Assembly (NCBI GenBank): GCA_014871385.1 | Contig: CM026431.1 | Coordinates: 10,379,729-10,443,728, forward strand | Length of the DNA stretch: 64,000 nt | Direction of reading: 5' to 3' | Origin: Ceratodon purpureus | Lineage: Eukaryota; Streptophyta; Bryopsida; Pseudoditrichales; Ditrichaceae | Part shown: positions 1-10,425 of the stretch, piece after piece | Position numbering within the stretch: the first letter of the stretch is position 1 | Layout of the letters: each line of letters begins with the position of its first letter | Made by a program: the position numbers and the translations under genes | The notes under the pieces: generated by a model | Told to the model about the DNA's origin: nothing | Database searches by the model: none | The model's input: the letters and a program-made list of their open reading frames with translations, nothing else

Positions 1-891
1 TGTCACAAAGTACTTGTAACCAGGTTTTGTTTGAGCTAGTAATCTTGACATAAGTTCAAATAAGTTGCAATAATTGTCTTTCATGTCTTCTGAGGTCAGC
101 AATAGACAAGTTGATGATGTACTCACACAATTTAGAGGTAGTTATATACCTCCGTGGGCACCTGCCACTCAACTTCTGTTGTCTTGTACCTCGTAATACA
201 GTAGCTCTATCCAAGCTCCAATCAGTGCATACGTGATATTTGGTGAAAACTCTGTTGTCCCATGTTTTGTGTTCACATTAGATTTCCATCTCTGCAAACA
301 AATCACTTCATAGTTCAAAAATTAGATTCAGGAGCCTCATCTTCATTACTCAAGGATAAATTTCAATAATCAAATAACATTGATCCTCATTTAGGGGTTT
401 CCTGTAAAGCAATGTTTCATATTGAAAGCTGAACACGGCTGATTAGCGATATGCAGGATACCGTGTAAGATGAGAAATTGAACAATAAAGGAAATTACAA
501 GTCCATTCTACCGTACGATGTAATTCAAGAGCTCAGAAACAATTCTTCATAGAAATATCAATTCATATTGAATTCCAACAAATATCGATTCACAACTTAG
601 ATACATTTTGTTGCAACTCCACCCTTTTCGTATATAATTGGTGTTCCTCGCAAGCTATTATCTTTTTTTCTCACCTGCTATTTTCACTGCTGGCACCCTT
701 CATAGATAAATTAGACATCTTGCAAAAAGGCCCCAGGAACTAGGGATCAACGAAATCCATCGGTTGCATAACTCAAGAATTTCACATGCAATTAGCAAGC
801 ACTTTTCTTGGTAAGCAACGAATCCGTCTGGATAAGTATATTTCTCCACCACGCTTTCTACGTTTGGCATACTTTGTACTCAGATATTAAC
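1..891. other. Spacer downstream of the SELO gene
   Basis: AT-rich sequence beyond the SELO stop codon. It must hold that gene's 3' UTR and polyadenylation site. I see no coding exon, RNA gene or repeat structure in it. Confidence 0.5.
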
Positions 892-3800
892 TCAAGACGA
901 GCATGATAGCATGCAAACCCCTGGACGATAAGCCCAGGCAGGTGGAAGCCTGGCATATTTTTCCATCCCAGGTTGGTCATCGTAAGGCCTCTCCATGAGC
1001 TTCAGAAGGTTTTCAACTTCTGAGTAGTCCCCTTGCTCTGCCAAGTCAATGGCACTTTGTAGCATATAATTACGTAGGACATATCTTGGGTTGACAGAAT
1101 CCATCTCAGCCTTTCTTTCAGCTTCTGAGACACCCTCCGCAACCACCTGCCACCAGAAATGTAAATCATACAACTCGATTAGTATGTAAAAAATTGCTGA
1201 CTCCGTTTCCATAACCATAGGAATGTAAAGAAAAGAGGCAATCTACAAGATATCGGTATATAATCCTACTTACCAATTCAACATATTGGTGCAACCAATC
1301 AAGCCACACTTTCTTCCTTTCCTTGCTCAAATCAAGTAACGCATTTTTCAGAGGTGCGATCAGATCATCGTCTGAGGTTGCCGGAGTTGCCTTCACATTA
1401 CCCAACGATCTGAAAAAGTTTGTGTAGTCCACTTTGTCGAAAGCCATATTGCTTAGAAGCTTGCTGAGCAGATCTTTATTGTATGATTTCAAACCAATTT
1501 TGCTACTCATGTGTTGCTGATACAGAGACATAAACTTATCTGCATATCTACCAAGACCGAATTGGGCCTCGTCTGCAGTGATGAGTTCTGCAGTGTACAG
1601 AGTGTTTGCCAGCTGCATCACATTCCACAGACCAATATCCGGTTGGTTGGCAAACCCATAACGACGGCCAGGAAGATCTGTTGTATTCGGTGTGTATTTG
1701 GGATCAAAAGCATCCAGAAACCCAAAAGGACCATAATCAATGGTTAGACCCAATATACTCATATTGTCCGTATTCATAACCCCATGTGTAAACCCGACCG
1801 CTTGCCACTTTGCAATCATAAATGCAGTTCGCTCTGCAATCTCGGTAAACCATGCTGCCATCAAACAAAGGCCTTGTTAGTACAGCTACACCAATCGAGA
1901 AGAACACGTTCGAGTTTAAAATCGCCTCAATGATCAAGAAGGACAGAATGAGCAGATTCAATCAAAATAAAGAACAGGTGCAACATGTACCTGAGTACTT
2001 GTTCTTCGAAACGTCAATTTGAGGAGCGTTATTATCGCCTTTCTGGGTTTCAGAGGAACCATCTGACCCCTGCCGTTCAAACGGCAAATTTTCAAATTCA
2101 GGATAGTGGTGATGGATAGTATAGTCAGCCAATTGTTTGACGATTGGTAGATCAGCCTTATCCCGGGCTGCATGGATCTGGAAAGACCCAAAGCGAATGA
2201 ATGACGGGGCAACACGGCAGACGACAGCTCCAGGCTCCATTTTTACATTGCCGCTGAATGCACAATATCAACACTTAATGAGAATACTAAACAGTCGAAC
2301 AATTAATGAGAATACTAAACACTTAATGAGAAGACTACCCCGAGATATGCTTAGAGCCAAATACTGATACAGAGCAAAATCAATACTATCACCTTCTGCG
2401 GCTCTAAGACAAACAGAACTTGATGAAATAAAGGTTTTCTCCTCGCAGATACAAATTACAAAACCCTTCAATAACCTAAGATTTTCATCTCAAAACGTCC
2501 AATCGATCCAAACTAGGCTGATGATTCGTCCAAAAAAATTGTTTCATAATGTGAGAAATTCATTTCTGTGAATAACTAGGATCATTTGTAGGAAGACTTA
2601 TTTTGGAGAAAGGAGAATGAGCGGTTAATTAAAAAGAACTATTGTGGCAAGAACTTAATTGACAAGAACTATTGTGGCAAGAACTTAATTGACAAGAACT
2701 ATTGTGGCAAGAACTTACTCATAAAACATATCACGCAAAACCCATTCACCGGTGGTCACTAAGCTCAACGCTCGTGTCGTGGGCACTCCCAAATGATACA
2801 TAGCCTCACTGCAAAGAAACTCACGGACACTGCTTCGAAGTACAGCGAGTCCGTCAGCAGTACGACTGTATGGTGTTTTACCAGCTCCCTTCAACTGCAA
2901 CTCCCACCTCTCTCCTTTAGAATTTAACATTTCCCCCAACGTAATTGCGCGACCGTCTCCCAATTGCCCAGCCCACACACCAAATTGATGGCCACCATAG
3001 CACTGGGCGTAAGATAAACTGCGACACATTCATTACAACCATCAGAATACATGCTACTGAATCAGCATAACCAAGAATTCATTGGACAACGGATAAAAGC
3101 GATTAGCAACAACCTACTCAAAATCAAAAGCTTCCTGAAAATACAAGACGGACAAGCTAAGTGAAGAGGGAAGAATCTCACCCGCCCTTCAATTGAGAAG
3201 CCCCGGTAAAAAAAGAAGAAAAGTCCGGTCGCTCGAATCTGGTAAAGCCCACATTGCCACACAGTTCAGATACCAACAGAATATCTGAACAAAGTGACAT
3301 ACGACTGTCATACATGTTCGTTATACAGCTTTGACAGGCGTGGCCATTAATAAGAAGAAAAGGCTTACTCTTTGGAATCGAGGTCCAATATGTCAGCAAC
3401 GTGCTTTGACCATGCAACCAACTCCGGATTTTTCACAAGCACTGAAGGAGTGACCTTCGAGTAGCATGCGTGCAGCACCTGCCCAACCCACCAGAATTAA
3501 CTTCCAATACAACATACACTAGCATATTGACAACTTAACCAAAAAAATAAAAAATTCTCTTCGTAGTCTCATGAGACAAAATATCATGAGAAAGATACAA
3601 ACAACGTTACAGAATTACATGTACCTGGCGAGTCGGACCGCCAATTCGTTCATCCCCGGGAAGTTCTCGGACGAATGAATGGTCCCAATTTAATTCCTCC
3701 AGCTTTTTCCTTCCGGAGCTGCCTGGAGCTTCGTCATCTATCGATTTCCCCTGCTTACAGAATTAAATAATAGGTCTTTCAGGCTACAAAAGTTTCCAGA

Positions 3801-5139
3801 AATGCGAACATTTTTTATCATTCGTGCTTCCAAACATTGTCAACACGAAATACTTCGAACAGAAATAGAGACAAGTTCAGAACAGAAATGCGGGTTACCG
3901 CTCAGTAGGTCCCAAACCATCTACTCTATAACAGAAAGTGTTAGGGTAAGAGAAAAGAACAACAAAAACGAAAGCCAAGCACGAAGATGCATCTATCAAT
4001 CGTCAATATTTCCAAATACCTAACGACACACTACAACTACCGAAAGAAGCTCCGCTGTTCAAAATCAACTCTACAAAATTGCAATCCTAAATGGCCAGGC
4101 ATCCATGCACACGTCTCACAAGTATGTAAACGATCACTTCGCGCAACGAGTGGACGCAACTCCCTCACGAGCAGCCTCCGATCAACGATCAACACAAACA
4201 AATCAGGCCCCGATCTCACCACTCCGCCCTAATAAAAAAACCACCCAAAAACTAATTCACAAAACACAACTCCAGCACAATCGCACGAAAAATAGTACTC
4301 AGAATTAGCCTAAAAAACGCGCTGGGAAGAAGAAAGCCATTCACGTCGGCGCAATTCTCGATCAAAATTCCCGAAAACCTAACGACACACCAGTATCTAG
4401 TAAGAGAACCTTCGCTCTTCGACATTAACTCGACAAAACTGCGACGCCGATTGGCCAAGTACAAATACACCGCTATCAAAAAGGACGAGAACAACCAATT
4501 CGTGCAGCCACTGGACGCAACTTCCTCACGAAGGCGCACTTCATGAACTAATTCCACTAACTTCTCAAGCAGATAACGAAATGAAACTAAGAGCGGTGCT
4601 GAATGGCGTGCTTTAGCAATTCACTAATTCTCTTAAGACAATCAGTTGCGAAGAAATTCTAGAGGCAATCCATCTTTTTCAAGTGAAAAAGTCGAAGCAT
4701 TTCCATAAGATAAAATCACGAAACGAACCTTATCAGCAGCGGCGCCATCATCAAGCCGCAAGTCCTTCAAATTCTCCGCCATCGCAGCAGTAGAAACACG
4801 ACCTCTCCCCGCCGCGACGCCTAAACCTCCAAACGACGCGCCACCGCAACTCGTACTCCGACCTCTCCCTACCGCCACATCACCAGCTCCGCAGCGAGCC
4901 ACACCAGGAGCAGCCACACCAGAAGCGCCGCGGCGAGCGCCTAGTCCACGCCCGACGAGCTCCGCCTCTGCGCCATTGCGGACGCCGATCCAAACCCTAG
5001 GGTTAAGAACGCGCGCCTTGGAGTACCTGAAGGGCGACCAAACCGGGGCGGAATGGCGTGATGAGAAGGTCCTCGGGAGCGCGGCAGCGGAGGCGGACAC
5101 AGGAATGCGGTACGAGGCTGCTCGGAGTGACGATGCCAT
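892..5139 (-). CDS. SELO: SELO/YdiU family protein AMPylase, Cys form, organelle-targeted
   Basis: Eight exons give about 700 residues: 4729-5139, 3625-3750, 3369-3478, 3182-3238, 2719-3018, 1991-2253, 1274-1854, 892-1146. All borders are GT-AG and phases agree. SELO is a pseudokinase-fold enzyme that transfers AMP to protein hydroxyl groups, usually in mitochondria and linked to redox control. Visible family motifs are [56 protein letters not shown] and the active-site stretch with NTDN and [10 protein letters not shown]. The C-terminus is CSS, so the residue that is selenocysteine in animal SELO is cysteine here. Exon 1 adds about 110 residues rich in Arg, Ser and Ala before MAENL, as expected of an organelle transit peptide; this is why I take the ATG at 5139. 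A start at MAENL would give a cytosolic form. Confidence 0.92.
2635..2717. repeat. 30-bp tandem triplication abutting a SELO splice donor
   Basis: A unit containing AGAACTATTGTGGCAAG occurs three times at an exact 30-bp period (starts 2635, 2665, 2695) in the intron after SELO exon 5. The last copy runs into the intron's GTAAGT donor at 2718-2713 (minus strand), so the donor-proximal intron sequence has been multiplied without copying the GT itself. Confidence 0.85.
4018..4545. repeat. Diverged direct duplication inside SELO intron 1
   Basis: Two blocks about 160 bp long, at roughly 4018-4180 and 4378-4545, align throughout. Both open with CCTAACGACACAC, both carry an AA(C/T)TC(T/G)ACAAAA(T/C)TGC stretch and TTGGCCA/ATGGCCA, and both near the end have TGGACGCAACT(C/T)CCTCACGA. 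By eye identity is around two thirds. The intron is otherwise AC-rich and non-coding. Confidence 0.7.
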
Positions 5140-5248
5140 CGCCAGAGAACAACGAAGAAATGGCGGCCTTCGCAGGGAGCTCGACCACGCTGCCTGCTCA
5201 GGTTTTTCTGCAACGTCGTGTTCTCGTGCAACAGCACCATGAGCGCCG

Positions 5249-5327
5249 AGGTATTAACCAGGTATTACTGAGGTATCTCACTGGTATCAGAACAGTATTG
5301 GACGAGTATTGAGCAGGTATTAGATGA
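5249..5327. repeat. Seven-copy array of an 11-bp GTAT unit
   Basis: GTAT begins at 5251, 5262, 5273, 5284, 5295, 5306 and 5317, an exact 11-bp spacing. The unit is roughly (A/T)(G/A)GTAT(T/C)NNNN and only its left half is conserved. It lies about 110 bp upstream of the SELO start codon, in its promoter or 5' leader. Confidence 0.85.
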
Positions 5328-5399
5328 GACCACTGCACATGGTGAGTCGCGTGACACCATGCGCGTGACGATGAGTGCGTGGAGACGACTAGTGTTGGA

Positions 5400-5640
5400 T
5401 GCCACGTAGATTGTTGAAGGGTGGCTTGGCTTGCCATGTGGGATTGCTCGTTCGCCACGTCGGCTGCCGAGGGTGGGTTTGGTGCCATGAGGGACTCAGT
5501 GTTCGCCACGTCGTGTGCTTGGTCGAAGGGAGGTTGAAGGTTGATGAACCGGTTCGATACCCGGGATATATTGCTGAAGAGGCGAGGTGGTGAGATGAAG
5601 GGCACTGTTGACATGTCATCCGCCACGTCGTTTGTGAGTG
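5400..5640. promoter_or_regulatory. ACGT-box minisatellite upstream of SELO
   Basis: GCCACGT occurs at about 5401, 5454, 5515 and 5622, three of them within CGCCACGTCG. A 60-bp unit starting GCCATG at 5433 is repeated at 5493. ACGT-core sites of this form are typical bZIP/bHLH (G-box, ABRE-like) targets. Whether they act on SELO or are a by-product of the repeat cannot be told from sequence. Confidence 0.5.
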
Positions 5641-5900
5641 AGTGGGTGTGCCTCGTGGCAGATTTCTGCTCGGTTGTTCTGCCATTTGGCGTTTTATGGA
5701 TGCTTTCAAGTTACGAGGCGATGCATTTTTGAATTTTTTTGAATGAATGTGGTGATGCGTTTCAACTGTGAGGGTGGGTTTTGTGACCGGTATATGGTAA
5801 GTTTTCTTTTTTCCTTCGCACGAAAAGGCCGAACAGTTTACGAATTACATTGTGCTCGGTCCAATTATGTCCTTCATTCTTTGTCAAGAATGATTCTTAA

Positions 5901-6851
5901 CCCCTAAGTGCCCAGGAAAGCCAAAATGGCTTTTTGATGTTTCGGGCAGCCTAGATTAAGAGGTTAAAAGTAATATTTTTGCCTAATTTTCTTACGGGAT
6001 GCTCCCTTTTACCGCAATGTGTACGTGGTAAAATTTTAGAACCTTCAACTTAGAAATTTTAGAACCTTCAACTAGAAATTTTAGAACCTTCAACTAGAAA
6101 TTTTAGGTTTCAAGTCCAAACGGGCAGTTTAAAAAAAGGTTTTTTTTTTAAAAATAAAATAGAAATATGTTTACAACCAAATCATTACTCAAAATCCAAA
6201 GTGACCCAAGTCAAAAAGTTAACCAATTTTAGAAGGGCAACCTCCAAAAATTACATGAACAAGCTTCAAAGCTTTTGTAATTTTACATTTTCTCCTTTCA
6301 AAAATTGTCAAAATTTGAGATTTTGGATTTTTTCAGATTTTTTTTTTCTAAAATTCAAAAACTCAAAGATGTAACTTTTCACCGATCACTTTTTTTGCAA
6401 GCCAAAAATCTTTAACGTTGTTTAAGTTTGACCATATTGTGGGTTTTAAACCTCCTTCTGGAAAATAATTTGCATGAAGGCCAAAAAATCAAAATGAGTC
6501 TCCAAAATTTTGCACGGAGGTGCTTAACTCAGTTACCTACATGGAAAAAAATATGAGCAAAATGTTTGGAGTAAAAATCATAAAGTCTCCCTTGGCACCA
6601 TTTAGACTATGCCATTCCGGCTAAGCCTAAAAAAAAAACGGTTAACTTTGAACATCATAATCTCGCTGTTGGTAAAAATCCAACGGTTGAATTTTTTTTA
6701 GAAGTACTCAAAATACTTAGGTTCAAGATCTTATGGTTAAAAGTAGAAAAAAATCAGTAAAACATTTAACCATACCTTAATCCCAACAAGGTGGTCAAAA
6801 ATCACTGTTTTTGAGGTTTTGAGACCCAAAACATGCTTGGGCACTTAAGGG
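5901..6851. mobile_element. TTAA-bounded non-autonomous DNA transposon, piggyBac-like
   Basis: A 951-bp block flanked by TTAA on both sides (5897-5900 and 6852-6855). Its ends are imperfect inverted repeats: CCCCTAAGTGCCCAGG on the left and, read inward, CCCTTAAGTGCCCAAG on the right. TTAA target duplication with termini beginning CCC is the hallmark of the piggyBac superfamily. There is no transposase frame, so the element depends on a source elsewhere. Inside, at 6030-6110, a 23-24-bp unit with TTTTAGAACCTTCAACT is repeated three times. Confidence 0.7.
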
Positions 6852-6855
6852 TTAA

Positions 6856-8470
6856 AGCGGAAGTCAAGAGTGCAAACAAGGAGTTACTTCAATTTACTCC
6901 ATTTCTAAGTCAAAAGTAGCTTGACTACTCATGGGATGTCCAATGTTAATGTTAATTACTCAGGAACAGTACAATGTTAATTCCCATGTGACAATTCTTT
7001 TGCCAATAGAAGAAAACTTTGTTACTCAATGAAGTGATTTTTAATGCAAAAGATGTGTGTATGTATGTTACTTACATGTCTTTGCAATCAAATTTAAAAA
7101 ATCATCACCAATTATTTTCAATAAAACATATTGTAAACTCATAAAATTTAGCTTTTAAAATCTACCAAAAATTAGAATTTTACTCTTTTGAAATTAGAAC
7201 TTGGTATGCTTGAGTGGGATTGGCTAAGAATTGAGTGATAATTTTGCAAGATAACATGGACCAATTGTATTGTATGTTATTTACAAATATTTGAATGCCT
7301 CAAAAGGGCATTATGTGTTTTTTTTGTAGGCAACTGTACAAATAGGCAACTAGCCCTTGGAATGCTATAGGTGAATTGTGTGGATCTTGTTTGAATTAAT
7401 TTTGCAATTTTCACTCTTAATTGTATTGGATGGGATGATTGACTTATTTTAGCATCTCCTCTAATTACTGTACTTCTATAATTCTACATTGTCTTTTTTA
7501 GTAAAAGCCCTATTTGGTTCTAATTTTTTATTTTTTTCCCATTTGCATGATTTATTAAAAAAGATTTAGGTACCTTAGAATACTTGGACACACAACCAAG
7601 ATTGTATTTGTCGTCAAATGCATCCAATGCTCTATCTAAATCCTTATCAATTCATAAACTTCATTATATTTTAGTTTTTTTAGGGAAGAGGAAAGCCATC
7701 ATTTTTACTATATTTCATAGGAGATTCAACTACATCATAAGAAAAAAATGAATTTTAATTAGCTGGTGATTCTCATGGTGAGCTATAGAAAGTTGTGAAC
7801 TTTGAAGAAATTTAAGTGTATTCTTTTTAAGCACATCCAAAGTCATTTCATCCTTGTCTTAGGTCTTCATCCATGATGTCTTGAAATTATAGTTATCATT
7901 GCCACTAGCATCAAATACATCTTCAGTCTCCCCTCTTTTGCAGTGTAATGATAGTTCTACCTATGTACGTACCTTTTGACTGCATTTATAGGAAGTTGCT
8001 GACCATTATTGCGCCTCTCGATTGCTAAATCAAACTATATAATCTTGCACTTGCACCTGCTAGCCTTTTCCATGGAGTGCAACTTGTAAATGTTTATGAA
8101 AATTCATTGACTTTTTCTGTTATTCATAGTCTTCGTTCATAGTCTTCATAATCTTGCCTAATTTGTAAATTCTTTGTGGCTGTATAGACCCTATAGCGAT
8201 ATAAATTTGATCAACTTTGCTTCGATCAAATAACTCTTTTGAAAGGTCTTTGTAATAATTTGATTGATGTTGCCACTACTACTCACCATATTCTTCATTT
8301 CCAAATAATCCTCTATTTGAATCATCTTGTTGTTCATATATGTAATCATTAATTTCTTCACTCACGCTTCATTTCTCTCATAACCTATGTTAAAGTTTGC
8401 ACTTTATAGAATTATTTGTAAAAGCATCCGGTACTTGACTTAGATACCATGAATTTTGCTTTGTAGTAAT
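6856..8470. other. AT-rich spacer without recognisable genes
   Basis: About 1.6 kb of AT-rich sequence. No exon, tRNA or clear terminal repeat was found. Parts of 7600-8460 have a more balanced, once-coding look on the minus strand, but I could not assign a family, so an old degraded repeat is only a suspicion. Confidence 0.4.
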
Positions 8471-8471
8471 T

Positions 8472-8697
8472 TTTTTTTTCCTTCAAATAGTTAGAAGACA
8501 TGGAATAACTTTGTAGTCTCACTATATTCAGTGTGTAAGAGCTTGGTGGTTTCTAAAGTCAAGGAAACTAGTTCCGCCATCATTCCATCCTTGAAAACTA
8601 GTTTCCTTGACTTTAGAAACCACCAAGCTCTCACACACTGAATATAGTGAGACTACAAAGTTATTCCATGTCTCCTAACTATTTGAAGTAAAAAAAT
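8472..8697 (-). repeat. Long near-perfect hairpin (about 100-bp arms, 22-base loop)
   Basis: The left arm at about 8472-8573 and right arm at about 8596-8697 are inverted copies with about three differences over 100 bp. In a minus-strand transcript the two internal differences (near 8495 and 8538) become G-U pairs, so that RNA folds almost perfectly. Such a structure fits a young small-RNA precursor or a recent inverted duplication. No terminal motif or target duplication typical of a MITE was seen. The strand is inferred from the wobble pairs. Confidence 0.6.
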
Positions 8698-8798
8698 AAA
8701 ATATTAAAATAAAGCAGAACTCATTATTTTATTTTTTAAAACACAAGGTGACTTTAACGATAACTCTAATAATTCTAATCAAAGTGCCATAATTTTGA

Positions 8799-8872
8799 TA
8801 CAAGTACCGGTTTTGGATACAGTAACGGTTTTGTACATGGTGACGGTTTTGGATAAAAGTAACGGTTTAGGG
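8799..8872. promoter_or_regulatory. Four CGGTTT repeats in the promoter of the small basic gene
   Basis: CGGTTT begins at 8808, 8826, 8844 and 8863 (spacing 18, 18, 19). Two copies read GTAACGGTTT, which contains AACGG, the core bound by three-repeat MYB factors. The array ends about 210 bp before the ATG at 9084, and next to it, at about 8885-8899, is the double telo-box TAAACCCTAAACCC, common before plant ribosome and translation genes. Confidence 0.5.
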
Positions 8873-9083
8873 AGCCCTAGCTCTTAAACCCTAAACCCTG
8901 ATCTATGTTGAATTTCTCACACTGCCATTCCCAATTCGCTTGTAGATTGTCTGCGAGAGAGCCCGGATCTTTGCATTGGCATTTGCATCCGAGCGCAATG
9001 CAAAGCTCACATTGAGAATCGGATGGAGTGAGTGGTGAAGAGGTGCTTGGTGTTGGGAGTTTTTGGGATTTGCAGGGAAAACG

Positions 9084-10425
9084 ATGGCGTCAGGGTTGGC
9101 CAAATGGGCCGGGGAGCTTGCCAAGGGCGTGCACGGCTACTGGGCGAACGGACGATGGACTCCTCTCGCCATCAGTGCCAGGCACCGCGCCAAGATTCGC
9201 AAGGAGACGCTTCTCGCTGGCGGGTACGATGGATTTTCTTCGTGGGTTTAGGATTAGGGTTTTGGGTTTCGGGTTTCGGGTTTTGGGGTTCTGAAGGCGT
9301 TCGTAGATTGCAAGGGTTTGATCCATTTGCATTTCGTTATGCATAATTAGACAACAATGTTATTGCAGGAAGAATTTTGATGTATTGTGGAGAGTGAGGT
9401 TGATGGCGAATTTTGTGTTTAGGGTTTAGGGTTTGGAAATGGCGAGGGAGAGTTATTTGAGAATGGGTAAGTGAATAATTTGGATATGAATGTGGTTTGA
9501 AAGGTTATCGACCTGGTTTATTGTTGAATTTGGGTGCAGTGAATGGCCGTATGATGCTCCACGAAAGCCCGAGAGAACGAGGATGAAGGGTCATAAAGTT
9601 GATCGCGAGGCTGCTCTCAAGTATGCCTCATTCCGTTCGTATTGTGGATGGGTTTCGTATTCTCTGGGGTTCGGAGGTGTTGGGTTATGGTTGTTCAGGA
9701 TTTTGCACTGTTTGGGGCTCAGTCGCGTTGATATACTTGGAAGGTTCCTGTTACTGGGTTAGTGACATGTTTTGTGTAGGATTGCTGCTAGAACGACAGG
9801 AAGTGAGGAAGAGCTCTGTGCTTGGAGTATTGCTTCATGAGTCTTAGAAGTTTTTGTGATTCTTCTTCTGGGGAGACTGAGGGTAGTTAATGTTGTTTCA
9901 GGCGAGCACGCACAGTCGAACTTATGGAAAAAATGCCCCAGATGCTGGCTGATATGAAGGTAAGTCACCGGTTTTGTCACTCCTCAAATGCTATAAATTA
10001 AATGCAAAATTTACAAGACTCAGTGAGTATTTGAAATTGAAAAGATAATTTAAGCTCAAAATTCATAGGAGCATCTGTTGTTAGTTTCTGGTTTATTGAA
10101 CGCATTAAAACTGAGTTTTTTTGTTTGTAAAGCCGTGCCATCTCTGAAACAAACTGAATTTTTTTGGCGCTTAGTGGCTCTTGGGTGATGAGTCCGGTTA
10201 TAAAGTTGGAGATGGCTTAGGTGCTATTCCGTATATTTCATTGACGCTGCACTTTAGTTTGAGCACGGTATCTGAGAACATACAATCAAATTGACAGCAG
10301 TTGCTCCGAAAGCAATCACGAAGTGTATCAGAATGTATTGTGTGCGTGTGTGCGCTGATGTTGCCAATTATGCCACTCGTTTTTTGCAGAAGAGGAGGTG
10401 GGAAAGGAAAGCAGAGAAGAAGTAA
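9084..10425 (+). CDS. Small basic protein, probable mitoribosomal large-subunit protein (mL59-like)
   Basis: Four exons (9084-9223, 9540-9620, 9902-9959, 10390-10425) join in phase to 104 residues. The chain opens MASGLAKWAGELAKGVHGYW, continues with ISARHRAKIRKETLLAGGEW and PYDAPRKPERTRMKGHKVDR, and ends in a basic helix KRRWERKAEKK. I recall the ISAR-RKE-WPYD-PRK pattern from plant proteins annotated as mitochondrial ribosomal protein mL59, but could not align it. Small size, high charge and a telo-box promoter fit a ribosomal component. The start at 9084 is the first ATG in this frame; upstream the frame offers only a TTG. Gene structure is well supported, the name less so. Confidence 0.65.

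Noticed and set aside
5548-5572. GGTTCGATACCC as a tRNA T-arm
   Set aside because: No anticodon arm, acceptor stem or D-arm could be fitted around it.
5198-5709. Minus-strand frames of 106-142 codons upstream of SELO
   Set aside because: The repeating peptides (TWRT, NTWLIP) are translations of the 60-bp and 11-bp DNA repeats.
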